Shown here piece by piece: positions 25,574-35,941 of a stretch of 64,000 bases of DNA. This DNA is from Morella rubra. Taxonomy: Eukaryota; Streptophyta; Magnoliopsida; Fagales; Myricaceae. Under the pieces are notes generated by a model, which worked only from the letters and a program-made list of their open reading frames with translations, was not told the origin of the DNA and ran no database searches. A program made the translations under genes and the position numbers. Location: contig CM025851.1 of NCBI GenBank assembly GCA_003952965.2, positions 7,047,647-7,111,646 on the forward strand, given 5' to 3'. The stretch's first letter is position 1. Every line of letters begins with the position of its first letter.

Positions 25574-28348
25574 ATGGGAAAACCAGAACAGCTCTGCAAT
25601 TCAGATCATGATGGGGAACCGACCCTCCAACACCTCTCACAGAAAAGGAAAAAGGGTGGCCTCGTAACCATGCCATTCATTATAGGTACGAATGAAACAG
25701 GATCCCTAACGTGTACATGCAAACTCATTTTTTCTTATCATGATATTCATTTGGTATTGTGGGTATGTCTATATATTGAGCATATAAATGTTATGTTTTC
25801 GATACTTTTGTCACATGGTATCAAAACAATACAGCAAATGAGGCATTTGAGAGGGTAGCAAGCTATGGGCTGTTGCCAAACATGATCTTTTACTTGATGA
25901 AAGAGTACAACCTGGGATTAACCGTAGCGAGCAACATGCTCTTCTACTGGTCAGCTGCCACCAACTTCTTGCCTATCTTGGGGGCTTTTCTCTCTGATTC
26001 CTATCTGGGTCGCTTTCTCACCATCTGTTTGGGTTGCATAGCGAGCTTCCTGGTAAGAATTTTTCCATTGTTATTATTTTTTCTTACACTTGGTGGGGTT
26101 TTTCGTTCTAATGTTTCCTATCTACTAGTTATATTGGGGGCTTGAATAGTGCAATAGAGAGACAAGGCAAACGGACGGCCTGCTTCATAGTATCCAGAGG
26201 TAGTATTACGCAAATTAACGTACTGATCATATGGACGATATTTGACATTAGTCTTCCTTCTGAAAAATATGTTTCGCGCAGGTCTCTACCTAAAACTCTT
26301 AAGGGATCCATGCACACTAGTGATGCATAGAATGTCATATGTCAAAGAAAATAAGGGGAAAAATTCTTGCCAATTGAAACTCCCAGGCCTGTAGTTTTTC
26401 TTTTATTTTTTTTTTGTGTCATGCTACATCAGTGGTGTTGCTAGAGATTCCGGTGAAAGTGATTGGAGGATCATGTTTGAAAAGGAAGGAGAATTTAGGA
26501 GTAATTTATTTACCTTACGCAAACCGGAATTTTTTTTGTTACACAAACGCACGGATGATTTTCTGTTTCCTATATAGAAGATATAACAAATACTGGAACT
26601 AAATCCCATGCAACTAGTGAAGAAGAGATTAGAGCTAGCAAGGCCGCAACTGTGTAAGTGCAAGGTCTGAGGCTTCATCGAGCGCGAGAGATGAGGCTTC
26701 TTAAGGCGGCCCACATCCTCGACGTTGATGAGAAAGCAAGTGGAGACTGAAGTAATTGACAGGATTTTGCCGTTGTTGCAGGGGATGGTGCTCCTATGGT
26801 TAACAGCAATGATTCCACAGGCAAGGCCTCCCCCGTGTGACCTGTCAAATCACAGTTGCAAATCCGCGACAACGGGCCAAATGGCTCTCCTAATGGTCTC
26901 GTTTGTTTTCATGTCCATTGGAGCTGGTGGCATCAGACCATGTTCCTTAGCATTTGGAGCAGATCAGATGTACAAACGAGACGACCCGAAAAACAAGAGG
27001 GTCTTGGAAAGCGTCTTTGGCTGGTACTACGCTTCTCAAGCTCTCGCCGTCATTATCGCCTTGACGGGTATCGTTTATATTCAAGACCATCTGGGATGGA
27101 AAGTGGGTTTTGGAGTTCCAGCGCTTCTTATGCTCTTCTCATCGTTCTTCTTCTTCCTTCCTTCCTCCTTCTATGTCAAGCGGAAAGCTAAGAAGAGCCT
27201 GTTCACTGGCTTTGTACAAGTGGTTGTGGTTGCTTATAAAAACAGAAAAGTCCCACTCCCTGATCAGAGCTCAGGTGACGGTCTGTACCATCACGGAAAG
27301 AACTCGTGTCATGTGTCACCAACTGCGAAACTAAAGTAATGTCACCGCATAATCACCGTTCGTACTTTAACGTTATTATGTTGAGAAAAAATGCAGCACT
27401 AACTTGTCTCTGTCTATTCCTGTTAGGTTTTTGAATAAAGCTTGCATCGTTCGAGATCCTGAACTAGACATAAGGCAGGATGGATCAGCTGCAAATCCTT
27501 GGAGTCTTTGCACAGTAGAGCAAGTAGAAGAGCTGAAGGCACTTATTAAGGTCATTCCGATATGGTCTACAGGAATCGTGGTGACGGTAGGCATAGGCCA
27601 AGGCTCACTCCCGCTGCTCCAAGCTAGCTCCATGGACAGACACATCACTTCAAGATTCCAAATTCCGGCGGGATCTTTTGGGTTGTTTGCTATGATTGCT
27701 CTGGCAATGTGGGTTGCCATCTATGACAGGGCAATCATTCCCCTGGCCTCAAAAATCAGAGGGAAACCGGTGCGTCTTGGTGCGGTAATGAGAATGGGAA
27801 TCGGAATACTACTGGCGGGTATGGCCATGGTAGTTTCCGCACTAGTTGAGAACATTCGACGCAAGAAAGCAATCCGGGAAGGGCTTATAAACGATCCAGA
27901 TGCAGTGTTGAACATGTCTGCATTGTGGCTTGTTCCACAGTTTTTCTTGATTGGGTTGGCGGAAGCCTTTAATGCCTTGGGCCAAATAGAGTTTTACTAT
28001 TCAGAGTTCCCGCAGAGTATGTCAAGCATAGCCACTTCTCTCTTTGGACTAGGAACGGCCGTGGCTAGCTTGCTGGCAAGTGCTGTAATGAGCGCTACTG
28101 ATAAGCTTACTTCGAGAGGAGGAAAAGAGAGCTGGGTTTCCTCCAACATCAACAAGGGCCACTTGGACTATTATTATTGGCTTCTGGCAATATTGAACTT
28201 CGTGGGTGTCCTTTATTTTCTTATTTGCAGTTGGGCGTATGGACCTTCTGTGGAGGACGAGACAGAGCAGGATATCATGGAGGGCTTGTTGGAGGGGGAA
28301 GAATCATCATGCAGGTCTCCGAGGAGTACTTCCGGCTTGATTGTGTAG
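25574..28348 (+). CDS. NPF1-type NRT1/PTR transporter (4 exons, 601 aa)
   Basis: Proton-coupled transporter of the plant NRT1/PTR family, subfamily 1 (Arabidopsis NPF1.1 and NPF1.2, phloem nitrate transporters of the plasma membrane). Exons: 25574-25685, 25835-26052, 26782-27335, 27427-28348, with the exon layout usual for NPF genes. The proton-coupling ExxER motif is present as EAFER at residues 40-44. The subfamily stretch FMSIGAGGIRPCSLAFGADQ is at about 158-177. The remaining sequence provides twelve hydrophobic segments, with a long charged central loop around 230-320 and a hydrophilic C-tail. A broken second copy lies about 2.4 kb downstream. Substrate is inferred only from the subfamily; NPF members also carry hormones and glucosinolates. 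Confidence 0.93.
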
Positions 28349-29654
28349 CTACATGCATGTTCCAAGCCTTTAATTTGCGTACCTACATGCCTATATCTAC
28401 TAGTGTTTCTTATAGGCTAGATATATGCCTACATCTATTTTTTTTTTTCTTTTTTTGGTTTTTTTATGGTGATTATGTTTTAAATTCTTGACAATATCAT
28501 TGAATAAAGTCTGTAAACTATCCACGTGTGATTTTCCTTAAATATATCATGTTGCCTACCTTAAAAAGCCTATATATATCTTACCTACGTTTTACAATAG
28601 GTCTTATAGAGCACCCTTTACAAAATACTTAATTAATTTTACTAACATTCGATAGCCTCTCAGATTGTATATATAACTAAGATATGTCTCGATTAAGTGG
28701 TGTACATATATATATGCTTCACACGTTGTTGGTAGATACTAGATTCCTTGTCCACTTAGTAACAAATGTTACACAGTTTTTCACAGGTTCAGATTTTATT
28801 CGTACCCTAAAACCGTATGTCATGACACAGGTATTTGTGAAATTCCGATAGTATTATACTGGATTGCTGCACTTCAATTAAATACCAGTGATTGCTACGC
28901 AACCAGACGACAAGATTTATTGGAGAGCGAACGTCTGAAGTTTTCACCCACTTTTCGCTGGACACCTGTCCCAGTGAAATGCAAGGCGGGAAGCGCTCAG
29001 GAGTACCGAAGAATAAAATTTAAGGCAGGATATGTCAGACAGTGGGGGAAAAACAGAAAGCTAAAAATAACAAATAAGGGCAGTCGAGCACCAAAATCGA
29101 AGTGGTGGTCGAAACTAAAGCCCAATAACCCAGCCCAACGTGGAAATTACCTAGAGGTTTTTTGCCCTCTGAAACTTTTTTTTTTTTCCTAAGCTTGTCC
29201 TCTGTCCTTAAAAAAAGGAGTCGAACGATGCATTTCGGTTGGGTGGTGTTTGCGCGTCCAATTTCTTTATTTCTAAATTTTAATTTTATAAAATAATTTT
29301 TTTCATCTCATCCAATTATATCTTTCTATTATAATAAATATAAATAATTACATTTAAATAATCTCTCTTTTTATTTTTTGACAAATTTTTATAAACTTAA
29401 TTTTTAAACTCTCAACTTTGTTATAACAAAAAAAGATAATTTGATAAAGGATAGTGATTATTTCGTAGTTATTTTATTAGGTCAAAATTTTAGATAGTTA
29501 CACACAAATACCACCAACGGTAAGGAGCTAACATACTCTTGTTTTGGTCAACCACTCTTGAGATCGAGGCTTTCCTCCTGCTTAATCTAGCTAACTCAAT
29601 CAGAATATTTGATTTCTCTTAATGTATTAAGATCTTATGTAATTTTTTGACCAC

Positions 29655-29742
29655 ATAATAGGTAGATCCTATATCATTTAATATTAATTATATAAAATTA
29701 TAAATAATATAAATCTTATAATAAGATCTACTTACTGTATCA
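29655..29742. repeat. Short AT-rich foldback, possible MITE remnant
   Basis: ATAATAGGTAGATCC on the left mirrors ATCTACTTACTGT on the right around an AT-rich centre. No clear target duplication was found. Confidence 0.35.
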
Positions 29743-30179
29743 ATCTCTCTTAATTTAGATAAAAAAATTACAAAAAATTCTAATTGCATATCCATGTGAT
29801 TTGCAGATCCCCTCCGTTATTTAACCTTACATTGCATGCCGACAGGAAACAAATTAACACGTTCCATTCTTATATTTTTCTGAATAGGCCATGCCACCTG
29901 TTAGAAGAAATATCTCTCCAGTATACGCAGTCGCGCCTTTTAAGCGAGGCACGTGACGTAGTGCGACCTCATGGTCACGACGTCTAGACGTTACTGGCCT
30001 GTATATATAATAAATAACAGTAACCGGTTGTAAAGTTACACAAAAGAGTTGTGTTTTGTCCCTTCTGCTGTCATTTTAGGAGACAAAAAAGTACGGGCAA
30101 AGAAATAAAAATTTAGGCACTCATGTCATGCTCGCTCATAAAGCTAGGTGACAACCAGATCCAAGTGGCGCTCGAGTCG

Positions 30180-30186
<7 letters not shown>

Positions 30187-30211
<25 letters not shown>
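30187..30211. repeat. (TA)n microsatellite
   Basis: A short uninterrupted TA run. Confidence 0.85.
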
Positions 30212-30212
<1 letters not shown>

Positions 30213-31352
30213 AGTTGACGTAACCGACAAGTGGCGCAAAACATTTGAAATTAACTAAACGCCATTGATTTCCCAGACGAATGGAACTTTAGTACTTACT
30301 TAACTTTTACCCTAAGGGAAATATCTGTATATGATATGATATATATGAAGTCAAGAAATCAATCCAATAAAAGAAAAATTGGCAAATTACAATAATCTCC
30401 TTGTTTAAGAAAAAAGATTTAATCAAATAGATTTATAGACAAATTACAATAATCCTCTCGAACATTCTACTGTTCTTCTATGATTCTTAGATCTAAAAAA
30501 AAAAATATAATTAACTGATTTTTTTATTAAAATAAAAACGATAAGTCACTTAAAATTGTTGTGGTTAAATTTATTTTTTCTGGTAAAGACAATTTAACCT
30601 ATGATTTAGGTGTGATGAAAACTATTTGATATACCAATTCTAATAAATGGATGAAAATAAAAAATATAAAGTAGCAAGCGATAATTTGAGAGAAAAAATT
30701 ATAATTTGTTTAAAAAAATTAATAAAACACTTTGGATTTGACTTGGACGAAGAGAAAGTAATAACAGTGGGGGCTTTTTGGGCTGTTGTAGAGATTCTAC
30801 TCCTACGGTTGACAGCTATGTTTCCACATGCAAGGCCTCCCCCGTGCAACCATTCAACCCAAAGCTTCCAATCTGCGTCGCCAGCCCAAATGACTACCGA
30901 TTGCCTCCTCTGTTCTCATGTCCATTGGAGCTGGTGGAACTAGGCCATCTAACATGTTACTCAGCACTTGGTGCACATCAACTGGATGGAAGTGGTATTT
31001 CAAAAATCCTCCCCTCCGTGGGTCTTGGAGAGTTTCTTTGGGTGGTACTGTGCTTGTACAGCCCTCTCTCTCGTGATAGGCTTCACAGGAGTTGTCTAAT
31101 GTCTATATTCAAGTTCATCTGGGATGAAAATTAGTGGGCTTTGCAGTTTGCAGTTCCGGCCATTCTGATATTCTTCTCCGCGCTCTCGCTTTTCCTAGCT
31201 TCACCCTTTTATGTCAAGCAAAAACCCAGCAAGAGCTTGTTCAAGAGCTTTGCGCAAGTGCTTGTGGCTGCTTATAGAAAACGAAAACTTCCACTTCCCC
31301 CTTGGGACTCAGACAAGTGGTAACATCAGAAGGACTCAAAGCATGTGTCCCC

Positions 31353-31683
31353 CGTTGGGAAAAGCGGCACGAAAATCAAAGAAAAAAATACCAAGAATTT
31401 ATGTGGTTCGACCACAATCCGATCTACGTTCACTCCAGAACAATTTTATTAAGAACGCTTAAGAAAATCACTCTACAATAACCACACCACGCTCTTTCTC
31501 TTTTTCTCTTTCTCTACCCAATGCTCACGTGCATTACTCCTATAACATAAGCCATTATTTATAGGAAAAGATACAAAGAGAAATCCTAAGAGAAAAACCC
31601 TAAACTTGGAGTGGGGAGCAAGTAAACTTCTACTCAAAGTCTACTTCTATTCTAAGTCTGTTTTATGGGTGTGGACCCTACCA
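31353..31683 (-). repeat. 3' LTR (minus orientation)
   Basis: Matches 33392-33729 almost throughout, with small differences, for example CGTTGGG for TGTTGGC at its left edge and a short deletion before its right end. Confidence 0.9.
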
Positions 31684-31686
31684 AAT

Positions 31687-31698
31687 CTCCCCCTCTTT
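31687..31698 (-). other. Polypurine tract of the LTR element
   Basis: On the minus strand AAAGAGGGGGAGATT lies immediately upstream of the 3' LTR, where plus-strand priming would occur. Confidence 0.75.
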
Positions 31699-32040
31699 AC
31701 CCAGAAGGGAAGAATTTATTCATGACATCTTTCGGTTGAGTGCATCTCGGGCTCCCATCAGTAGAACCTTCATGCAACTTTGGTGTCTGTTGCTCCCCCT
31801 TACTCACCACCCCTTGCATCCTTCTTTTACTGGCACTCCAACCTCGTCCTTGTCACCAAACGACCAACCACACTCCCATCTGAGTGTCCTGCACCCCCAC
31901 CTAGGGTGTCTGCATCCCTTGCTTGTACCGCTGGACCATGTAGAACAGTATCTCCCCTTGCTTTTGCATCTCCACCAACTGGTACCAAGCACCTCTGCGT
32001 AATACACGAAGTCGGAGTCATCAGTCATTACTAAGGCTTC

Positions 32041-32794
32041 TGATTATTTTCCTTTCTCTGCTTTGTACTTTGGACAATTCCGTTTGGTATGCCCCTCTTG
32101 GTAACAATATAAACAAGTAATCTTGCGACCCATTCCTCTGGATTTATCCTGGCCTCTTGTATTCTTGCTGCTTTCTCTGCCTCTTTCTGTGATGAGAGCT
32201 TGTGATCCATTGTGGTCATAAGTCTCCATCTCCTTCCTTCGTGCCTCTTCACTGAATAGAGCATCCTTGACCAACTCCATAGTCAATTTTCCATTCGGTG
32301 TTGAATTTCTAAAAGAAACAACAAGAGTCTCCCAACTATCGGCAAGGAACTCAGAAGCAGTAAAGCTTGAACCTCATTGTCGAAATTCATTTTGACGCTG
32401 TTCAATTGATTGATCAGGTTTTGAACTCACTAGTATGTTCCGCCACCGACTTCTCATTTCGCAGCTTCATATTCACGAGCCTCCTTATTAGTAGCGTTTT
32501 ATTCCGCGAATTCTTTGACTGGTATATTGTCTCCAACTTCTCCATAGTTCAAAAGCGCTCGTCTCTTTGGCTACGTGATGGAATACCTCTGGCCCATCCA
32601 CTGACGAATCAACCCTATAGCCTTCCGGTTGATCTTCTTCCACTTTGCCTCGTCAATCCCTCTGGTTTCTTGCCCTCGTTCTCCAATGGATCGTACATAT
32701 CCTTTGCATAAAGGATATCCTCCATCCATGGCTTCCAGCTCATGTAATTCGTAGCAGACAACATCATCATACTGGTAACCATACTCTCCGCCAT
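32041..32794 (-). pseudogene. Degenerate copia-type gag
   Basis: Minus-strand reading from an ATG at 32794 gives a start of the copia gag type (MAESMVTSMMMLSATNYMSW). Frameshifts interrupt it. The downstream frame ends in a zinc knuckle CX2CX4HX4C (CLYCYQEGHTKRNC), followed by a basic tail. The frame breaks mean no intact gag protein could be made from this copy. Confidence 0.8.
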
Positions 32795-33376
32795 CTCAAT
32801 TCACACTGATAGAGGCCGAATTTCAAAATTCTGACTGCACCAATGGATCCGGGATGGCCCAAAACTTTGAGAATCAGTCTGACATACTCGAAAAACGGCC
32901 TAAAAGCCCTTAAACCGGCAGAAACCATTATGTAACAAAACTGGAATCTTCTGAAATATTATGACCCGAAATATTCTCTATTGACGTGGCACACTGTTGA
33001 TGTGGCGCTAACTGGGACCCTCTGCTGACCTGGCACGCTGATGTGGCGGATGATGTGGCAATACCGACATGACACCCTGGGACCCACTGTTGACGCATAT
33101 GATGACGTGGCGGCTGACTGTGAGTGTGCGGCGCGTGAGGAGAGTGAGGCCCACGTGCCCTACCTCTCTTCAGCACGTGTGGCGCGTGGACGACGTGTTA
33201 CGATTTTCGGAGGTGCGTGGTGGCACGTTCGGGATCCTCCTGCGGCGCGGTTTCGACCTTCGGCTTTGTCTCGACCTGCTCTACATGCTGGTGCCCTCCA
33301 ATCTTCGATCGAACAACTTTGAATTTTCGAACCTTCTCTGCTTCCCCTCGAAAAACCACTTCGGCCCCTCGAACTT

Positions 33377-33389
33377 AACTCTGATACCA
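33377..33389 (-). other. Primer-binding site (initiator tRNA-Met type)
   Basis: On the minus strand TGGTATCAGAGTT lies 2 bases inside the 5' LTR. It matches the common plant initiator-Met PBS TGGTATCAGAGC over 11 of 12 bases. Confidence 0.85.
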
Positions 33390-33391
33390 CT

Positions 33392-33729
33392 TGTTGGCAA
33401 AAGCGGCATGAAAATCAAAGAAAAGAACACCAATAATTTATGTGGTTCGGCCCCAATCCGGCCTACGTCCACCCCAGAGTAATTTTATTAAGAACGCTTA
33501 AGAAAATCACTCTACAATAGCCACACCATGCTCTTTCTCTTTTTTTCTCTCTCTACCCAATGCTCACGTGCGTCTACTCCTATAACATAAGCCACTATTT
33601 ATAAGAAAAGATACAAAGAGAAATCCTAAGAGAAAACCTTAAACTTGGAGTGGGGAACAAGTAAACTTCTACTCAAAGTTTACTTCTATTTTAAGTCTAT
33701 CTTATGGGTGTGGACCCTGGACCCCAACA
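33392..33729 (-). repeat. 5' LTR (minus orientation)
   Basis: 338 bp, ends TGTTGG...CCAACA. On the minus strand it contains a TATAAATA box preceding the CT-rich tract, a plausible promoter. Confidence 0.92.
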
Positions 33730-33874
33730 TCCCCAACAAACAGACTCCGGTACTGTACACAATATAGTATCTTCCAGCAGTTTAGTTTTAATTAGGAACA
33801 TAACAACATCCTTAAGTCTTTAATGATTTTATCTTCTCAGGTTTCTGAATAGAGCTTGCATCATTAGATATCCT

Positions 33875-34092
33875 GAACGTCTCTGTAGTTTTTTTCTTTT
33901 TTTTGGGTAAGTGGGTCTTTAGTTTTCTCCATTATAGTATGTACATTGTTTTACAACAGAGTTTAGATTGGGGGAATACAACTAATATTCGAAGATGTAA
34001 AATGCTTATTAGAAAATTCACTTTATAGTTGTCCAAGTCTGAGCATGATTATTTATTTTGGATTAAATATAGACAAATACGGTGGTTTTCGC
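33875..34092. other. Short intergenic spacer
   Basis: AT-rich DNA between the NPF pseudogene and the stop codon of the thioesterase gene. Nothing recognisable apart from a likely thioesterase 3' UTR. Confidence 0.5.
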
Positions 34093-34936
34093 TCAAAGCT
34101 TACTCAGTTCCCTTCGATTATTGCTCCCTGTCGCCATCCATTGCCTACCCGAAGCAATTAGTTCTCCATTACTTCTCCTTCTGATCTCCACCACCGCAGC
34201 TGTTGCTTTTTCTTTCTCTCCCACAACCTTCGCCTCTATCTCAACTTCTTCCTGCCATGGTTTAGTCAATAAGGTCGGAAAAACACGATTCCTAATAAAG
34301 GGGAAAGAAAGCAGCATTTCATTGGCACCCATTTCTGACCTTGTTGAAAAAACACTTTCCATATGCGTTTATTCCTTACAGTTCTGAAATTCCAACGTTT
34401 TTTTATTTTTTAAGGAAAAAAATTCGGATTATATACGGATAAAAATATCCCATAAGTATCTGACTCTAAGTGAGCAAAACGATCCACATGTATGATCATA
34501 TCTCTAAAAGCAAGAATCAACGAAGGAAGGAAGATAAGAGAACGAACTTGAATCTTAGCCGTGGAGTAGTACGAAATGCTGAGCTCAACGGTGGATTTGA
34601 CATGGCTAACAGAGGAGCATATGACCGCGGCACCGAGGTTGTCCATTAACGTTGCCATAGCACCGACGTACCAATTTCCATCTCTGTCCTATACACGTAA
34701 AGACAGGAAGATTTATCATATAAATAAGAGAAGGAGAGAGTGATTACCGATCAAAGGAAGCTAACACTCACCGACAAGCGATCGGGTACCAAGAAATTAC
34801 AGCGAAGAAATCCCTTTTGGGCCAGGACGACCTGTAGGCCCTCCATGGATACGGTCTCCACCTCCTGACATATCGTGCCCTTTGACAGACCTTCAAGCCA
34901 CATTATGACATCCTCCACAGAAAGAGGGCGTTCCAT
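34093..34936 (-). CDS. Acyl-CoA thioesterase 13-like hotdog protein (3 exons, 154 aa)
   Basis: Small hotdog-fold thioesterase of the PaaI/ACOT13 type, expected to hydrolyse acyl-CoA thioesters. Exons in transcript order: 34936-34772, 34688-34548, 34251-34093, all phase 0. Sequence features: VLAQKGFLRCNFLVPDRLS at the end of exon 1, DRDGNWYVGAMATLMDNLGA (the hotdog helix with the catalytic-loop region) in exon 2, and VEIEAKVVGEKEKATAAVVE in exon 3. Arabidopsis At3g16175 and At1g04290 are similar as remembered. It lies about 1.0 kb from the 3' end of malonyl-CoA synthetase on the same strand. Localisation is not evident from the N-terminus. Substrate is unknown. Confidence 0.88.
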
Positions 34937-35941
34937 CTCTCTCTCTCTCTTTCTTTTTTCTCTGTTCGTGAATCGTGGGTCAAGACCTCAAACTCACCAA
35001 ACTCCTAACATTGTAGTATTTGCTAGTATGACCACATTGGGAGTGGGCATCTCTCTCAGGCTCTATCCGACAACTTGGAGCCGGGGTCATTATCCTTGAG
35101 GCTTACCATAGGGGCAATGGAGTGTCCACTGGGAGCTTTCCAAGTGGATAATAACAAAGGTGTTTTTACTTTTTATTTTATTTTTTGTAATTAAGAAGGT
35201 TGTGTGGATTTTTTTTAAAGATAAATATAACATCTATACCTGTTATTTGCATGAAAATTAAATAAGTCTTTAAATTTTAAAAGTCATCAAATTAGTCCTA
35301 TAGTTTAAAAGCATTCACATGTTTTCGAGTGTTGATTTATTTTTTTAATCTTTGTAATAGTTTTGATTTTATAACCACAATTTTTTTAGCCATACACTTT
35401 AATAAAATTCCGAATTACAGATCCTCTTTCCTTCAAAAAAAAAAAAAAAAAGACTACTGTGGCAACCAACCGTGAACATGCTGTTCGAACAGCCAATGCC
35501 CAAAGAGTCCTCTAAGCTGATCTCAAATGAAGTTCTTCGTCGCTTTGAGAATAAGTCATTGCCATTGATGTCGTGATCGACCTCACAAGGGAAGGGGTGT
35601 ACACTATTCTCGAACCTATTTTTTTGGGCAAAAATGGCTGATTGACATTTTAATTACTAGAACTTTCGTCCGCATAACATGGAGAATGCAACCATTTTAC
35701 TTGAATCCACAAGGATAGACGTAACAGATTTGACTAGATGAGGAAGAAACTTACAGATAAACTTGGGGAACAAAACACAATGGCGTTAAATATGTAAAAA
35801 TATTTCCTTTTCACTGTATCTTTATTGAAAATTTTATTTTCTATTCAACATTATACATCGAGTAAATTGCAATCGCCAAAAATTAAAATTCCAGAACCAA
35901 ATGTGACATGCCTCACTTTTGGATCTGCAATTTATATACGC
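34937..35941. other. Intergenic between thioesterase and AAE13
   Basis: Thioesterase promoter and AAE13 3' flank. Contains a CT repeat directly upstream of the thioesterase ATG and AT-rich tracts. No gene recognised. Confidence 0.5.

Larger units (their letters stand above)
28349..30786. other. Intergenic between NPF1 and its pseudogene
   Basis: AT-rich DNA with a small hairpin near 29.7 kb and a TA repeat near 30.2 kb. A short frame at 28920-29192 is basic and unrecognised and I reject it as a gene. Confidence 0.5.
31353..33729 (-). mobile_element. Non-autonomous copia-like LTR retrotransposon, gag only
   Basis: A 2.4-kb element in minus orientation. Two similar LTRs (31353-31683 and 33392-33729) flank an internal region of about 1.7 kb. 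The right LTR starts TGTTGG and ends CCAACA. The element is bounded by identical 5-bp repeats TCCCC at 31348-31352 and 33730-33734. A primer-binding site and polypurine tract are in the expected places. Only gag coding remains; no protease, integrase or reverse transcriptase is seen, and the size leaves no room for them. This matches the TR-GAG class of non-autonomous elements. Confidence 0.92.
30787..33874 (+). pseudogene. Truncated NPF1 pseudogene split by a retroelement
   Basis: Remains of exon 3 and the start of exon 4 of a transporter like the intact NPF1 upstream. The left part (30787-31352) has LTAMFPHARPPPCN (intact copy LTAMIPQARPPPCD), then frameshifts and stops, then FYVKQKPSKSLFKSFAQVLV, continuing to codons for KHVSP. 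The right part (33730 onward) resumes with PTNRLR, a GT donor, an intron, and RFLNRACIIRYPE at about 33841-33874, where similarity ends. Exons 1 and 2 and most of exon 4 are absent. The gap between the parts is exactly the LTR element. A tandem duplication followed by decay is inferred. Confidence 0.88.

Noticed and set aside
26129..26714. Frames within the NPF1 intron on both strands
   Set aside because: They run across the intron between exons 2 and 3 and have no family features.
28920..29192. Basic 90-codon ORF after NPF1
   Set aside because: Starts at a non-ATG codon, ends in a homopolymer, no domain.
31736..32034. Proline/serine-rich plus-strand ORFs
   Set aside because: They are antisense shadows of the LTR element's internal region.
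33041..33482. Plus-strand ORFs near the 5' LTR of the retroelement
   Set aside because: Antisense to the element leader and LTR; GC-rich repeats give long open frames by chance.
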